Source: Streptomyces termitum (GTDB lineage Bacteria > Actinomycetota > Actinomycetes > Streptomycetales > Streptomycetaceae). From it: a stretch of DNA of 64,000 nucleotides. The translations under genes were made by a program, and so were the position numbers. Under the pieces are notes generated by a model that worked only from the letters and a program-made list of their open reading frames with translations, was not told where the DNA came from and searched no databases. Below, piece after piece: positions 31,987-40,612 of the stretch; position 1 is the stretch's first letter, and each line of letters opens with the position of its first letter. The stretch spans positions 62,001 through 126,000 of the forward strand of contig NZ_BMUL01000005.1 of the NCBI RefSeq assembly GCF_014650175.1, read 5' to 3'.

Positions 31987-33378
31987 ATGAAGGCCCACGA
32001 CGCGATGTACATCGGCGGGGAGTGGCGGCCCGCGGCCTCCTCCGGGACGATCCCCGTGACCGACCCCGCCACCGAGCGGGTCATCGCGCACGTCCCGGCC
32101 GGCACCGCCGAGGACGTCGACGCCGCCGTGCGCGCCGCCCGCGCCGCGCTGCCCGGCTGGGCCGCCACCCCGCCCGCCGAGCGGGCCGCCCGGATCGCCG
32201 CCCTGCGCGACGTGCTCGCCGCCCGCGCCGAGGAGATCGCCGCCACCGTCACCGCCGAGCTGGGCGCCCCGCCGAAGCTCGCCGCCGCCGTGCACGCCGG
32301 GCTGCCGGTCGCGGTGGCCGGCTCGTACGCCGAACTCGCCGCCACCCACCCCTTCGTGGAGAAGGTCGGCAACTCCACCGTCTACTCCGAGCCGGTCGGC
32401 GTCGTCGCCGCGATCACCCCGTGGAACTACCCGCTCCACCAGATCGTCGCCAAGGTCGCCCCCGCCCTCGCCGCCGGCTGCGCCACCGTCCTCAAGCCCG
32501 CCGAGGACACCCCGCTCACCGCCCAGCTCTTCGCCGAGGCCGTCCACGAGGCGGGCCTCCCGGCGGGCGTCTTCAACCTGGTCACCGGCCTCGGCCCGGT
32601 CGCGGGCCAGGCCCTCGCCGAGCACCCCGGCGTCGACCTGGTCTCCTTCACCGGCTCCACCGCCGTCGGCCGCCGCATCGGCGCCCTCGCGGGCGGCGCG
32701 GTCAAGCGGGTCGCCCTCGAACTCGGCGGCAAGTCCGCCAACGTGATCCTGCCCGGCGCCGACCTCGCGAAGGCGGTCGCCGTCGGCGTCGGCAACGTCA
32801 TGTCCAACTCCGGCCAGACGTGCAGCGCCTGGACCCGGATGCTGGTCCCCGCCGAGCGGTACGAGGAGGCCGTCGCCCTCGCCGCCGAGGCCGCCGCGAA
32901 GTACGTGCCCGGCGAGCGGCTCGGCCCGCTCGTCAGCGCCCGCCAGCGCGACCGGGTCCGCGGCTACATCGAGCGGGGCGTCGAGGAGGGCGCCCGGCTC
33001 GTCACCGGCGGCCCCGAAGCCCCCCTGGAGACCGGCTACTACGTCTCCCCGACGGTCTTCGCCGACGTCACCCCCGACATGACGATCGCCCGTGAGGAGA
33101 TCTTCGGCCCGGTCCTGTCGATCCTCCGCTACGAGGACGAGGAGGAGGCCCTCGCGCTCGCCAACGGCACCGACTACGGCCTCGGCGGCGCGGTCTGGGG
33201 CGAGGAGGCGGCGGCGGTCGCCTTCGCCCGCCGCATGGAGACCGGCCAGGTCGACGTCAACGGCGGCCGGTTCAACCCGCTGGCCCCCTTCGGCGGCTGG
33301 AAGAGCTCCGGCGTCGGCCGCGAACTCGGCGCCCACGGTCTGGCCGAGTACCTCCAGACCAAGTCCCTCCAGTTCTGA
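31987..33378 (+). CDS. Aldehyde dehydrogenase family protein
   Basis: 463 residues from ATG 31987. NAD(P)-dependent ALDH fold: [21 protein letters not shown], the general base in [14 protein letters not shown] (Glu) and the catalytic Cys in [13 protein letters not shown]; the C-terminal [14 protein letters not shown] is typical. It oxidises an aldehyde to the acid. The next gene is a zinc alcohol dehydrogenase, 76 bases downstream on the same strand, so the pair could take an alcohol through the aldehyde to the acid for entry into beta-oxidation. A TetR-like operator sits in its promoter. Confidence 0.92.
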   Translation: MKAHDAMYIGGEWRPAASSGTIPVTDPATERVIAHVPAGTAEDVDAAVRAARAALPGWAATPPAERAARIAALRDVLAARAEEIAATVTAELGAPPKLAAAVHAGLPVAVAGSYAELAATHPFVEKVGNSTVYSEPVGVVAAITPWNYPLHQIVAKVAPALAAGCATVLKPAEDTPLTAQLFAEAVHEAGLPAGVFNLVTGLGPVAGQALAEHPGVDLVSFTGSTAVGRRIGALAGGAVKRVALELGGKSANVILPGADLAKAVAVGVGNVMSNSGQTCSAWTRMLVPAERYEEAVALAAEAAAKYVPGERLGPLVSARQRDRVRGYIERGVEEGARLVTGGPEAPLETGYYVSPTVFADVTPDMTIAREEIFGPVLSILRYEDEEEALALANGTDYGLGGAVWGEEAAAVAFARRMETGQVDVNGGRFNPLAPFGGWKSSGVGRELGAHGLAEYLQTKSLQF

Positions 33379-33454
33379 CGCGCCCGCCGCGCCGCCGGAT
33401 TCCCGCCGGCCCCGCACCACCCCACCGGACCCGCCCCCGCAGAAGGAGCCACCC

Positions 33455-34534
33455 GTGATCCGTGCCGCCGTGCTGCCCGCCGTCGGTGCCCCGCTGGAGA
33501 TCACCGGCATCGAGCTGCCCGAACCCGGCCCCGGCCGGGTCCGGGTCCGCCTCGCCGCCGCCGGCGTCTGCCACTCCGACCTGTCGCTCTCGAACGGCAC
33601 CATGCGGGTGCCCGTCCCGGCCGTCCTCGGCCACGAGGGCGCGGGGACCGTCGTCGCGGTCGGCGAGGGCGTCGCTCACGTCGCCCCCGGCGACGGCGTG
33701 GTCCTCAACTGGGCGCCCTCCTGCGGCTCCTGCCACCCCTGCTCGCTCGGCGAGGTGTGGCTCTGCGTCAACGCCCTGAACGGCGCGGCGGACGTGCACG
33801 CCCGCGCCGCCGACGGCCGCGAGCTGCACCCGGGCCTCAACGTGGCGGCCTTCGCCGAGGAGACGGTCGTCGCCGCGCACTGCGTGCTGCCCGCCCCCGA
33901 GGGCGTCCCGCTCACCGACGCGGCGCTGCTGGGCTGCGCCGTCCTCACCGGCTGGGGCGCCGTGCACCACGCGGCCCGGGTCCGGGCGGGGGAGACCGTC
34001 GCCGTCTTCGGCGTCGGCGGCGTCGGCCTCGCCACCCTCCAGGCCGCCCGGATCGCCGGGGCGTCCGCGATCGTCGCCGTGGACGTCTCCCCGGAGAAGG
34101 AGGAACTGGCCCGCGCCGCCGGGGCCACCGACTACGTCGTGGCGTCGGAGGGAACCGCCCGCGAGATCCGGAAGCTGACCGGCGGGCACGGCGTCGACGT
34201 GGCCGTGGAGTGCGCGGGCCGCGCCGTCGCCATCCGCACCGCCTGGGAGTCCACCCGGCGCGGCGGGCGCACCACCGTCGTCGGCATCGGCGGCAAGGAC
34301 CAGCAGGTCTCCTTCAACGCCCTGGAGCTCTTCCACTGGGGCCGTACGCTCTCCGGCTGCGTCTACGGAAACTCGGACCCGGCCGCCGACCTGCCCGTCA
34401 TCGCCGCCCACATTCGCGACGGCCGCTTCGACCTGGGCGCGCTCGTCACCGAGCGGATCACCCTGGAGGGCATCCCCGGCGCCTTCGAGGCGATGCTCGC
34501 GGGCAGGGGCGGCCGCGCCCTCGTCGTCTTCTGA
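33455..34534 (+). CDS. Zinc-dependent alcohol dehydrogenase (MDR superfamily)
   Basis: 359 residues from GTG 33455 with AGAAGGAG upstream. Catalytic zinc: AAGVCHSDLS and GHEGAGTVV. Structural zinc: the four cysteines of CGSCHPCSLGEVWLC. NAD site: VFGVGGVGLATLQAARIAGA. It is related to the mscR product in this window and to class III-type dehydrogenases. Downstream partner of the aldehyde dehydrogenase in one operon; substrate unknown. Confidence 0.92.
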   Translation: MIRAAVLPAVGAPLEITGIELPEPGPGRVRVRLAAAGVCHSDLSLSNGTMRVPVPAVLGHEGAGTVVAVGEGVAHVAPGDGVVLNWAPSCGSCHPCSLGEVWLCVNALNGAADVHARAADGRELHPGLNVAAFAEETVVAAHCVLPAPEGVPLTDAALLGCAVLTGWGAVHHAARVRAGETVAVFGVGGVGLATLQAARIAGASAIVAVDVSPEKEELARAAGATDYVVASEGTAREIRKLTGGHGVDVAVECAGRAVAIRTAWESTRRGGRTTVVGIGGKDQQVSFNALELFHWGRTLSGCVYGNSDPAADLPVIAAHIRDGRFDLGALVTERITLEGIPGAFEAMLAGRGGRALVVF

Positions 34535-34634
34535 CCACGCGAGCACGTCTTCCGACCCCAGGGGTACGTGTGCTGATCGCGGGGGTACGCCCTCCGGTCG
34601 CGGGGGCGACGCCCTCCGGCCGGGGGCGTACGCC

Positions 34635-35579
34635 TCAGGTCCCCGCCCGGCCCGGCGCCTCCTCGGGCGTTGTGGCGCCGGGCGCGGCCGCGCGGGTCCG
34701 GGGCCGGGAGCGGGAGACCGCCACCCCGGCCAGGCACAGCGCGCCGCCCGCCAGCGTCCAGGCGCCGGGCAGTTCGCCCAGCAGCGCCCAGGCCATCAGG
34801 ACCACCAGGGCGGGCACGGCGTAGGTGGTCGCGCCCATCCGCCCGGCGGTCGTCCGCGCCAGCGCGTACGCCCAGGTCGTGAAGGCCAGCGCGGTCGGGA
34901 ACACCCCGAGGTAGACCATGTTCGCGGTCGCCGCCAGGGGCGCCCGCGCCGCCTCCGTCACCAGCTGCCCGGCGAAGGGGAGGCAGGCGGCGGCGCCGAT
35001 CGCGCAGCCGTACGTCGTCACCTGGAGCGCGCTCGCGTGGGCCAGCGCCGGCTTCTGCGCGACCACCCCGCCCGCGTACGCGACCGCCGCGAGCAGGCAG
35101 AGGACGACGCCGAGCACCGAGGCGTGGCCGCCCTCGCCGGACATCGACAGGCCGACCGCCACCGCGCCCGCGAAGGAGACCGCCATGCCGGCCAGCAGCC
35201 GGGGCGGCAGCCGCTCGCCCAGGAAGCGGGCGCCGAGCAGCGCGATCAGCACCGGTCCGATGTTGACCAGCATCGCGGCCGTGCCCGCGTCCACCTCCCG
35301 CTCGCCCCAGTTCAGCACCACCATGTACACCCCGAACCAGAGCAGCCCGGAGACGACGATCCCCGGCCAGGCGGCCCGGGGCGGCACCCCCTCGCGCCGG
35401 AACAGGAGGACGGCGACCAGGACCAGCGTCCCGGCGAGCAGCCGCCCGAGGGCGAGCGCGCCGGGGGAGTAGGCGTCCCCCGCGCTGCGGATGGAGACGA
35501 AGGCGGAGGCCCACAGGACGACGGTGACCCCGGCGGCGGCGAGCGCGAGCCGGGCGGAGGAGGACGCGGAAGCAGGCAT
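34635..35579 (-). CDS. EamA/DMT-family transporter
   Basis: 314 residues, ten hydrophobic helices in two EamA halves; WASAFVSIRSAGDAYSPGALALGRLLAG and NIGPVLIALLGARFLGERLPPRLLAGM are typical of drug/metabolite transporters (RhaT/RarD type). Likely exports a small metabolite or amino acid. It lies downstream of an ArsR-type regulator gene on the same strand (123-base gap). Confidence 0.9.
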   Translation of the reverse strand: MPASASSSARLALAAAGVTVVLWASAFVSIRSAGDAYSPGALALGRLLAGTLVLVAVLLFRREGVPPRAAWPGIVVSGLLWFGVYMVVLNWGEREVDAGTAAMLVNIGPVLIALLGARFLGERLPPRLLAGMAVSFAGAVAVGLSMSGEGGHASVLGVVLCLLAAVAYAGGVVAQKPALAHASALQVTTYGCAIGAAACLPFAGQLVTEAARAPLAATANMVYLGVFPTALAFTTWAYALARTTAGRMGATTYAVPALVVLMAWALLGELPGAWTLAGGALCLAGVAVSRSRPRTRAAAPGATTPEEAPGRAGT

Positions 35580-35701
35580 GGCACGACGGTAGGACCCCGA
35601 CCCTTCGGTCCGCACCGCACTCTTCACAGAACCCCGCGTTCCGCCCCGCCCCCTGCGCGGAGTGCCGCGCTCCGGCCTCCCGGTCGGCGCAGGGCGTCCG
35701 G

Positions 35702-36397
35702 TCAGCGCAGGGCGTCCGGCTCGATGCCCAGCGCGCGGTGGAGCGCCCGCTCCCCGGCCGGGGTGACCTTCACCGCGCGCCCGGTTCCGATCCGTACGCA
35801 CCAGCCGGCGTCCAGCGCGTGCGCGCAGAGCGCCGCGCCCGCCAGGCCCGCGAGGTGCGGGCGGCGCTCGGTCCAGTCCAGGCAGCCGCGCGCGAGCGGC
35901 CGCCGCCCCTTCGCCGCGAGGGGGACGCCGAGCTCCGCGAACCACTCCAGGCCCGGCCCGGTGAGCGCGAACCCCGCCTCCTGGTCGAGCAGTCCGCGCG
36001 CGGTCAGCGCCCCGGTGACGGCGACGCCGAGCCGCCCGGCGAGATGGTCGTAGCAGGTACGGCCCCGGGCCAGGGCCCGCTCCGCGGTCGCCGCCCCCAG
36101 CGAGCGGGGCGGCCGGTCGGGGCCGGGGCCGGCGAGTCCGGCCAGCTCCTCCACGAGGTGCGCGATGCCGGGCCCGGCCAGCCGCACGTACCGGTGCCGC
36201 CCCTGCCGCTCCTCGGCGAGGACCCCGCCCGCGACCAGCTTCCCCAGGTGTTCGGTGGCGGTGGACGGCGCCACGCGCGCGTGGCGGGCGAGTTCCCCGG
36301 CCGTCCAGGCCCTGCCGTCGAGCAGGGCGAGCAGCATCGCCGCCCGGCTCTCCTCCGCGAAGAGTGCCGCGAACGCGGCGAGATCACTGGCTCCCAT
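35702..36397 (-). CDS. ArsR-family winged-helix regulator (long form)
   Basis: 231 residues. N-terminal wHTH (AFAALFAEESRAAMLLALLDGRAWTAGELARHARVAPSTATEHLGKLVAGGVLAEERQGRHRYVRL) at residues 8-75, then a helical domain of about 150 residues with several His and Cys (RTCYDHLAG, RGCLDWTERRPHLAG, ALCAHALDAGWC) seen in the longer ArsR proteins of actinobacteria. May regulate the downstream EamA transporter. No classic metal-site motif ELCVCDL is present, so an organic ligand or redox signal is more likely. Confidence 0.85.
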   Translation of the reverse strand: MGASDLAAFAALFAEESRAAMLLALLDGRAWTAGELARHARVAPSTATEHLGKLVAGGVLAEERQGRHRYVRLAGPGIAHLVEELAGLAGPGPDRPPRSLGAATAERALARGRTCYDHLAGRLGVAVTGALTARGLLDQEAGFALTGPGLEWFAELGVPLAAKGRRPLARGCLDWTERRPHLAGLAGAALCAHALDAGWCVRIGTGRAVKVTPAGERALHRALGIEPDALR

Positions 36398-36415
36398 GGC
36401 TCCAGCGTCCCCCGC

Positions 36416-37078
36416 TCACGCTTCGGCCGCGCCCGAAACGTGCGCGTACTGCCGGTACTGGGCCGCCAGCCCGTCGAGGAGGGCGCGCAGCCCCGTCGCG
36501 AAGGCGCCCTCGTCGACCTTCTCGCGGTGCTCGGCGAGGCGGTGGGCCTGGCCGAGGTGCGGATAGTCGGCGGGGTCGTAGGCCGTCTCGTCGTCGACGA
36601 AGCCGCGGGCGAAGGAGCCGAGGGCCGAGCCGGTGACGAAGTACCGCATCAGGGCCCCGATGTGGGTGGCCTGGGCGGGCGGCCAGCCGGCCCGGACCAT
36701 CGCGCCGAAGACGGCGTCGGCGACCCGGAGCCCCGCCGGCCGTCGGCCGGGCCCCTGGGCGAGGACGGGGACGATGTGCGGGTGGTCGGCGAGGGCGGCC
36801 CGGTAGGAGAGCGCCCAGTCGTGCAGGGCGGTCCGCCAGTCGCGGGGGTCGTCGGGCGCGAACATGCGCAGGTCAATCTTGGCGCTGACCGCGTCCGCGA
36901 CCGCGTCCAGGATCTCGTCCTTGGTGCGGAAGTGGTTGTAGAGCGAGGGCCCGCTCACCCCGAGCTCGGCCGCCAGCCGCCGGGTGGAGAGGGCGGCGAG
37001 CCCCTCCGCGTCCACCAGCGCGCCCGCCGTCTCGACGATGCGGTCTCGGCTGAGCAGGGGCTTGCGCGGTCGGGCCAT
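36416..37078 (-). CDS. TetR-family regulator (TetR class-C-like ligand domain), divergent from acyl-CoA dehydrogenase
   Basis: 220 residues from ATG 37078 (an ATG three codons upstream at 37087 is possible). HTH at residues 10-60 (LSRDRIVETAGALVDAEGLAALSTRRLAAELGVSGPSLYNHFRTKDEILDAV). The C-terminal half (DDPRDWRTALHDWALSYRAALADHPHIVPVLAQGP) is of the TetR_C type. It faces the acyl-CoA dehydrogenase gene; between them is an operator also found at the aldehyde dehydrogenase promoter, so it likely represses all three units and itself. Confidence 0.9.
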   Translation of the reverse strand: MARPRKPLLSRDRIVETAGALVDAEGLAALSTRRLAAELGVSGPSLYNHFRTKDEILDAVADAVSAKIDLRMFAPDDPRDWRTALHDWALSYRAALADHPHIVPVLAQGPGRRPAGLRVADAVFGAMVRAGWPPAQATHIGALMRYFVTGSALGSFARGFVDDETAYDPADYPHLGQAHRLAEHREKVDEGAFATGLRALLDGLAAQYRQYAHVSGAAEA

Positions 37079-37104
37079 GGCGCACATAGTAGGCCCGCAC
37101 CTAA

Positions 37105-37123
37105 AAACTAGCAGTGGTAATTA
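37105..37123. promoter_or_regulatory. TetR-type operator A, copy 2 (TetR / acyl-CoA dehydrogenase divergent promoter)
   Basis: AAACTAGCAGTGGTAATTA shares AAACTAnCAGnGnTAnTT with the element at 31916-31934. It lies 27 bases from the TetR start and 22 bases from the acyl-CoA dehydrogenase start. Confidence 0.6.
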
Positions 37124-37144
37124 AATGGAGGGCGGGGTGGCACC

Positions 37145-38296
37145 GTGGATCTGGCGCTGAGCGAGGAGCAGCGGGACGTCCGGCGGCTCGCCGAGGACTT
37201 CGTCGCCCGCGAGGTCGCCCCGCACGCCGTCGCGTGGGACCGCGCCGAGGAGGTGGACCGGGGCATCGTGCGGAAGCTCGGCGCGGTCGGCTTCCTCGGC
37301 CTCACCGTCCCCGAGGAGTACGGCGGCGCGGGCGGCGACCACCTCGCGTACTGCCTGGTCACCGAGGAGCTGGGGCGCGGCGACTCCTCCGTGCGCGGCA
37401 TCGTCTCCGTCTCCCTCGGCCTGGTCGCCAAGACGGTCGCCGCCTGGGGCACCGAGGAGCAGAAGCGCGCCTGGCTGCCCCGGCTCTGCTCCGGCGAGGC
37501 CCTCGGCTGCTTCGGCCTCACCGAGCCCGGCACCGGCTCCGACGCCGGGAACCTCGCCACCCGCGCCGTCCGCGACGGCGGCGACTACGTCATCGACGGC
37601 GTCAAGACCTTCATCACCAACGGCACCTGGGCCGACGTCGTCCTGCTCTTCGCCCGCACCAACGACGCCCCCGGCCACCGGGGCGTCTCCGCCTTCCTGG
37701 TCCCCGCCGACGCCCCCGGCCTCACCCGCCGCCCCCTCCACGGCAAGCTCGGCCTGCGTGGCCAGGCCACCGCCGAACTCTCCCTGGCGGGCGTGCGCGT
37801 CCCCGCCTCCGCGATGCTCGGCCCCGAGGGCAAGGGCTTCTCCGTCGCCATGTCCGCCCTCGCCAAGGGCCGCATGTCGGTCGCCGCCGGCTGCGTCGGC
37901 ATCGCCCGGGCGGCCCTCGACGCGGCCGTCCGCTACGCGGGGCAGCGCGAGCAGTTCGGCCGCCCCATCGCCTCGTACCAGCTCGTCCAGGAACTCCTCA
38001 GCGACATCGCCGTCGACGTGGAGGCCGCCCGGCTGCTGACCTGGCGGGTCGCCGACCTGATCGACCGGGGCGAGGAGTTCGCCACCGCCGCCTCCCAGGC
38101 GAAGCTGTACGCCTCCGAGGCCGCCGTCCGCTGCGCCAACAACGCCCTCCAGGTCTTCGGCGGCTACGGTTACATCGACGAGTACCCGGTCGGCAAGCTG
38201 CTGCGGGACGCCCGCGTGATGACCCTCTACGAGGGCACCAGCCAGATCCAGAAGCTCATCATCGGCCGCGCGCTCACCGGAGTCTCCGCCTTCTGA
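37145..38296 (+). CDS. Acyl-CoA dehydrogenase
   Basis: 383 residues from GTG 37145, GGAGGGCGGGG upstream. Full-length ACAD: CFGLTEPGTGSDAGN (FAD loop), TFITNGTWADVVLLFAR, the substrate helix region GCVGIARAALDAAVRYAGQREQFGRPI, and the C-terminal VFGGYGYIDEYPVGKLLRDARVMTLYEGTSQIQKLIIGR with the catalytic Glu in YEGTS. It introduces the alpha,beta double bond in acyl-CoAs (short or branched chain by its closest features). Controlled with the divergent TetR. Confidence 0.94.
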   Translation: MDLALSEEQRDVRRLAEDFVAREVAPHAVAWDRAEEVDRGIVRKLGAVGFLGLTVPEEYGGAGGDHLAYCLVTEELGRGDSSVRGIVSVSLGLVAKTVAAWGTEEQKRAWLPRLCSGEALGCFGLTEPGTGSDAGNLATRAVRDGGDYVIDGVKTFITNGTWADVVLLFARTNDAPGHRGVSAFLVPADAPGLTRRPLHGKLGLRGQATAELSLAGVRVPASAMLGPEGKGFSVAMSALAKGRMSVAAGCVGIARAALDAAVRYAGQREQFGRPIASYQLVQELLSDIAVDVEAARLLTWRVADLIDRGEEFATAASQAKLYASEAAVRCANNALQVFGGYGYIDEYPVGKLLRDARVMTLYEGTSQIQKLIIGRALTGVSAF

Positions 38297-38301
38297 GCCC
38301 T

Positions 38302-38321
38302 CCGGGGGCCGCGGCCCCCGG
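38302..38321 (+). terminator. Hairpin after acyl-CoA dehydrogenase
   Basis: CCGGGGGCC-GC-GGCCCCCGG, a 9-bp perfect stem 5 bases after the stop. Confidence 0.7.
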
Positions 38322-38403
38322 TCCGGTCCGTGAGTCCCGGGGCCCAGCCGGGGTGAGTATCCGCACGGATGTGGCACCCGCCACACGGCCGGATCCTGGC
38401 GGC

Positions 38404-38694
38404 ATGAGTGAGTCACAGGTCAAGCAGCAGAACACCGGCGCCTACCACACCCAGGCCGTCGCCTCCTTCGCGATCGCCCTGGCGGCCGTCTCCGTCGGGG
38501 TCTACCAGCTGGAGGCGAGCGGCTGGGTGCGCGCCTTCCTCGCCGTCTCCGTCCTCTACCTCACCACCTCGGCCTTCACCCTGGCCAAGGTGGTCCGCGA
38601 CCGGCAGGAGACCGACCGGATCGTCAGCCGCGTCGACCAGGCCCGCCTGGAGAAGCTCCTGGCCGAGCACGACCCCTTCCAGCAGAAGCTCTGA
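38404..38694 (+). CDS. YiaA/YiaB-type two-helix inner membrane protein
   Basis: 96 residues. HTQAVASFAIALAAVSVGVYQLEASGWVRAFLAVSVLYLTTSAFTLAKVVRDRQE is the YiaAB two-helix domain: two membrane segments joined by a short loop, the second running into a basic cytosolic helix. The C-terminus (SRVDQARLEKLLAEHDPF) is a charged helix. Function unknown across the family; E. coli YiaA/YiaB have been linked loosely to surface attachment. Alone on its transcript. Confidence 0.85.
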   Translation: MSESQVKQQNTGAYHTQAVASFAIALAAVSVGVYQLEASGWVRAFLAVSVLYLTTSAFTLAKVVRDRQETDRIVSRVDQARLEKLLAEHDPFQQKL

Positions 38695-38706
38695 GCCCCC
38701 ACGCTC

Positions 38707-38724
38707 TCTAAGCGCTTGCTCAGC
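38707..38724. promoter_or_regulatory. TetR-type operator B, copy 1 (upstream of tetR 38771)
   Basis: TCTAAGCGCTTGCTCAGC, identical over 18 bases to 39906-39923; core AAGCGCTT is palindromic. It lies 47 bases upstream of the TetR start. Confidence 0.75.
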
Positions 38725-38770
38725 TTCGTTGTATGGTGTTCGTCCTGACCGGTCCGAGGAGGAGTGTGGG

Positions 38771-39412
38771 ATGAGCGCGGCGGAGCAGACGCCCGGCGGC
38801 GAGGACGCGTCCTGGGACGAGGTCGTGCCCGAGGCCGCCCGGAGGCTGCTGGTCGCGGCCGTCGAGGCGTTCGCCGAACGCGGCTACCACGCCACCACCA
38901 CCCGTGACATCGCCGGCCGCGCCGGCATGAGCCCGGCCGCGCTCTACATCCACTACAAGACCAAGGAAGAGCTGCTCCACCGGATCAGCCGGATCGGCCA
39001 CGACAAGGCCCTGGAGATCCTGCGGGCCGCCGAGCTGCGGGAGGCGGGCGCCGCCGACCGGCTCGCCGACGCCGTCCGCTCCTTCGTCCGCTGGCACGCG
39101 GAGCACCACACCACCGCCCGGGTCGTCCAGTACGAGCTGGACGCGCTCGGCCCCGAGCACCGCGCCGAGATCGTGGAGCTGCGCCGCGAGACCGACGCGA
39201 CCGTGTGCCGGATCATCGAGGAGGGCGTGGCCGCCGGGGAGTTCGACGTCGCGGACGCGCCCGGCACCACCGTCGCCGTGCTCTCCCTCTGCATCGACGT
39301 GGCCCGCTGGTTCAACCCCCGGGGCCGCCGCACCCCCGACGAGGTCGGCGCCCTCTACGCCGACCTCGTGCTCCGCATGGTGGGGTACGGCCCCCGAGGG
39401 GTTCAGAAGTAG
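38771..39412 (+). CDS. TetR-family regulator (KstR2/FadR-like group), convergent with MaoC gene
   Basis: 213 residues; GAGGAGGAG upstream of ATG 38771. HTH at residues 25-70 (ARRLLVAAVEAFAERGYHATTTRDIAGRAGMSPAALYIHYKTKEELLHRI). The C-terminal TetR_C domain (LRETDATVCRIIEEGVAAGEFDVADAPGTTVAVLSLCIDVARWFNP) is like acyl-CoA-sensing regulators. Its 3' end overlaps the convergent MaoC gene by 10 bases, and both promoters carry the same 18-base operator, so it very likely represses itself and the MaoC hydratase, released by an acyl-CoA. Confidence 0.92.
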   Translation: MSAAEQTPGGEDASWDEVVPEAARRLLVAAVEAFAERGYHATTTRDIAGRAGMSPAALYIHYKTKEELLHRISRIGHDKALEILRAAELREAGAADRLADAVRSFVRWHAEHHTTARVVQYELDALGPEHRAEIVELRRETDATVCRIIEEGVAAGEFDVADAPGTTVAVLSLCIDVARWFNPRGRRTPDEVGALYADLVLRMVGYGPRGVQK

Positions 39413-39864
39413 TAGCGGGAGACCGACTCGGCGACGCAGACCGGCTTGTCGCCGCCCTCGCGCTCCACCGTCACCTTCGCGGTGACCTGCACCCCGCCGC
39501 CGGCCTCCTCCACCTTCGTCAGGACCGCCGTGGCGCGCAGTCGCGAGCCCACCGGCACCGGCGCGGGGAAACGGACCTTCTCCGTGCCGTAGTTGAGGCC
39601 CATCTGCATGCCCTCGACGCGCAGCACCTGCGGGACGAACAGCGGCAGCAGCGAGAGGGTCAGGTAGCCGTGCGCGATGGTCGAGCCGAAGGGGCCGGAG
39701 GCGGCGCGCTCGGGGTCCACGTGGATCCACTGGTGATCGCCGGTGGCGTCGGCGAAGAGGTCGATCCGCTTCTGGTCGACCTCCAGCCAGTCGCTGTGCC
39801 CCAGCTGCTCGCCGACCCCCGCGCGCAGCTCCTCGGCGGAGGTGAAGATCCTCGGCTCGGCCAT
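39403..39864 (-). CDS. MaoC-family enoyl-CoA hydratase
   Basis: 153 residues. Hot-dog fold with the hydratase-2 signature: DLFADATGDHQWIHVDPERAASGPFGSTIAHGYLTLSLLP, in which D (ADATGDHQWIH) and H act in water addition. Single-domain R-specific hydratases of this size take trans-2-enoyl-CoA to 3-hydroxyacyl-CoA. The operator lies 42 bases upstream of its start. Confidence 0.93.
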   Translation of the reverse strand: MAEPRIFTSAEELRAGVGEQLGHSDWLEVDQKRIDLFADATGDHQWIHVDPERAASGPFGSTIAHGYLTLSLLPLFVPQVLRVEGMQMGLNYGTEKVRFPAPVPVGSRLRATAVLTKVEEAGGGVQVTAKVTVEREGGDKPVCVAESVSRYYF

Positions 39865-39905
39865 CTCCCTGGTCCCTTCTCGTACGGCATACCCGGCGGT
39901 CTGTG

Positions 39906-39923
39906 TCTAAGCGCTTGCTCAGC
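39906..39923. promoter_or_regulatory. TetR-type operator B, copy 2 (upstream of MaoC gene)
   Basis: Exact 18-base copy of the element at 38707-38724, in the same orientation on the plus strand although its gene runs the other way. Confidence 0.75.
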
Positions 39924-39970
39924 ATGTGGGGTGGGGATGGCCCTGTCAACGGACCACTAGGGTTCGCGGG

Positions 39971-40522
39971 GTGCCGCAGATTCCAGAGAAGATCCACGAA
40001 CTGACCGTCGGCCAGCTCTCCGCCCGCAGCGGCGCGGCCGTCTCCGCCCTCCACTTCTACGAGACCAAGGGCCTCATCAGCAGCACGCGCACCCCGGGCA
40101 ACCAGCGCAGATACGGGCGTGACGCCCTGCGCAGGGTCGCCTTCATCCGCGCCGCCCAGCGCGTCGGCATCCCCCTCGCCACCATCCGCGAGGCCCTCTC
40201 CTCCCTCCCGGAGGAGCGCACGCCGACCCGCGAGGACTGGGCGCGGATCTCCGCCGCGTGGCGCGCCGAGCTCGATGGCCGCATCCAGCAGCTCGGCCGG
40301 CTGCGCGACCACTTGACGGACTGCATCGGCTGCGGCTGCCTTTCTCTGGAGACCTGCGTGCTCTCCAACCCCGACGACGTCGTGGGCGAGACCATGGCCG
40401 GCTCCCGGCTGCTCCCCATCCGCTTCCCCGTGGACGAAGGGACGGACGACCGGACGGACGAACAGACGGGCGAACCGGCGGGCGAACCGGCATGCGAGCC
40501 GGTGTGCGAGCAGGCGGGTTAG
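39971..40522 (+). CDS. soxR: Redox-sensing MerR-type regulator SoxR
   Basis: 183 residues from GTG 39971. MerR winged helix (LTVGQLSARSGAAVSALHFYETKGLISSTRTPGNQRRYGRDALRRVAFIRAAQRVGIPLATIREAL), dimer helix, then the [2Fe-2S] cluster cysteines C118, C121, C123, C129 (CIGCGCLSLETC), spaced exactly as in E. coli SoxR. In Streptomyces SoxR responds to its own redox-active pigments (actinorhodin type) and activates a small detoxifying regulon. About 30 residues longer than the enteric protein: the tail is a GEPA/CEPV repeat with two extra cysteines. Confidence 0.95.
   Translation: MPQIPEKIHELTVGQLSARSGAAVSALHFYETKGLISSTRTPGNQRRYGRDALRRVAFIRAAQRVGIPLATIREALSSLPEERTPTREDWARISAAWRAELDGRIQQLGRLRDHLTDCIGCGCLSLETCVLSNPDDVVGETMAGSRLLPIRFPVDEGTDDRTDEQTGEPAGEPACEPVCEQAG
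40470..40517 (+). repeat. Four 12-bp tandem units in the soxR 3' end
   Basis: Units GCGAACCGGCGG, GCGAACCGGCAT, GCGAGCCGGTGT and GCGAGCAGGCGG at 40470, 40482, 40494 and 40506 encode GEPAGEPACEPVCEQAG-like text. Confidence 0.85.
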
Positions 40523-40612
40523 CCGGGCGTACGCGTCCGCGGGCCGGCCGGTGAAGAGGGAGGCGGGCCGGTGCCCGGACGGCGGGGGCCGTCGCGCCGG
40601 GCCGCCCCGGTG

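Noticed and set aside
34535..34634. Short imperfect repeats (GGGGGTACGCC type) between ADH and EamA genes as regulatory element
   Set aside because: Only three degenerate copies in a 100-base gap between convergent genes. They may help termination, but no clean stem or known site can be drawn.
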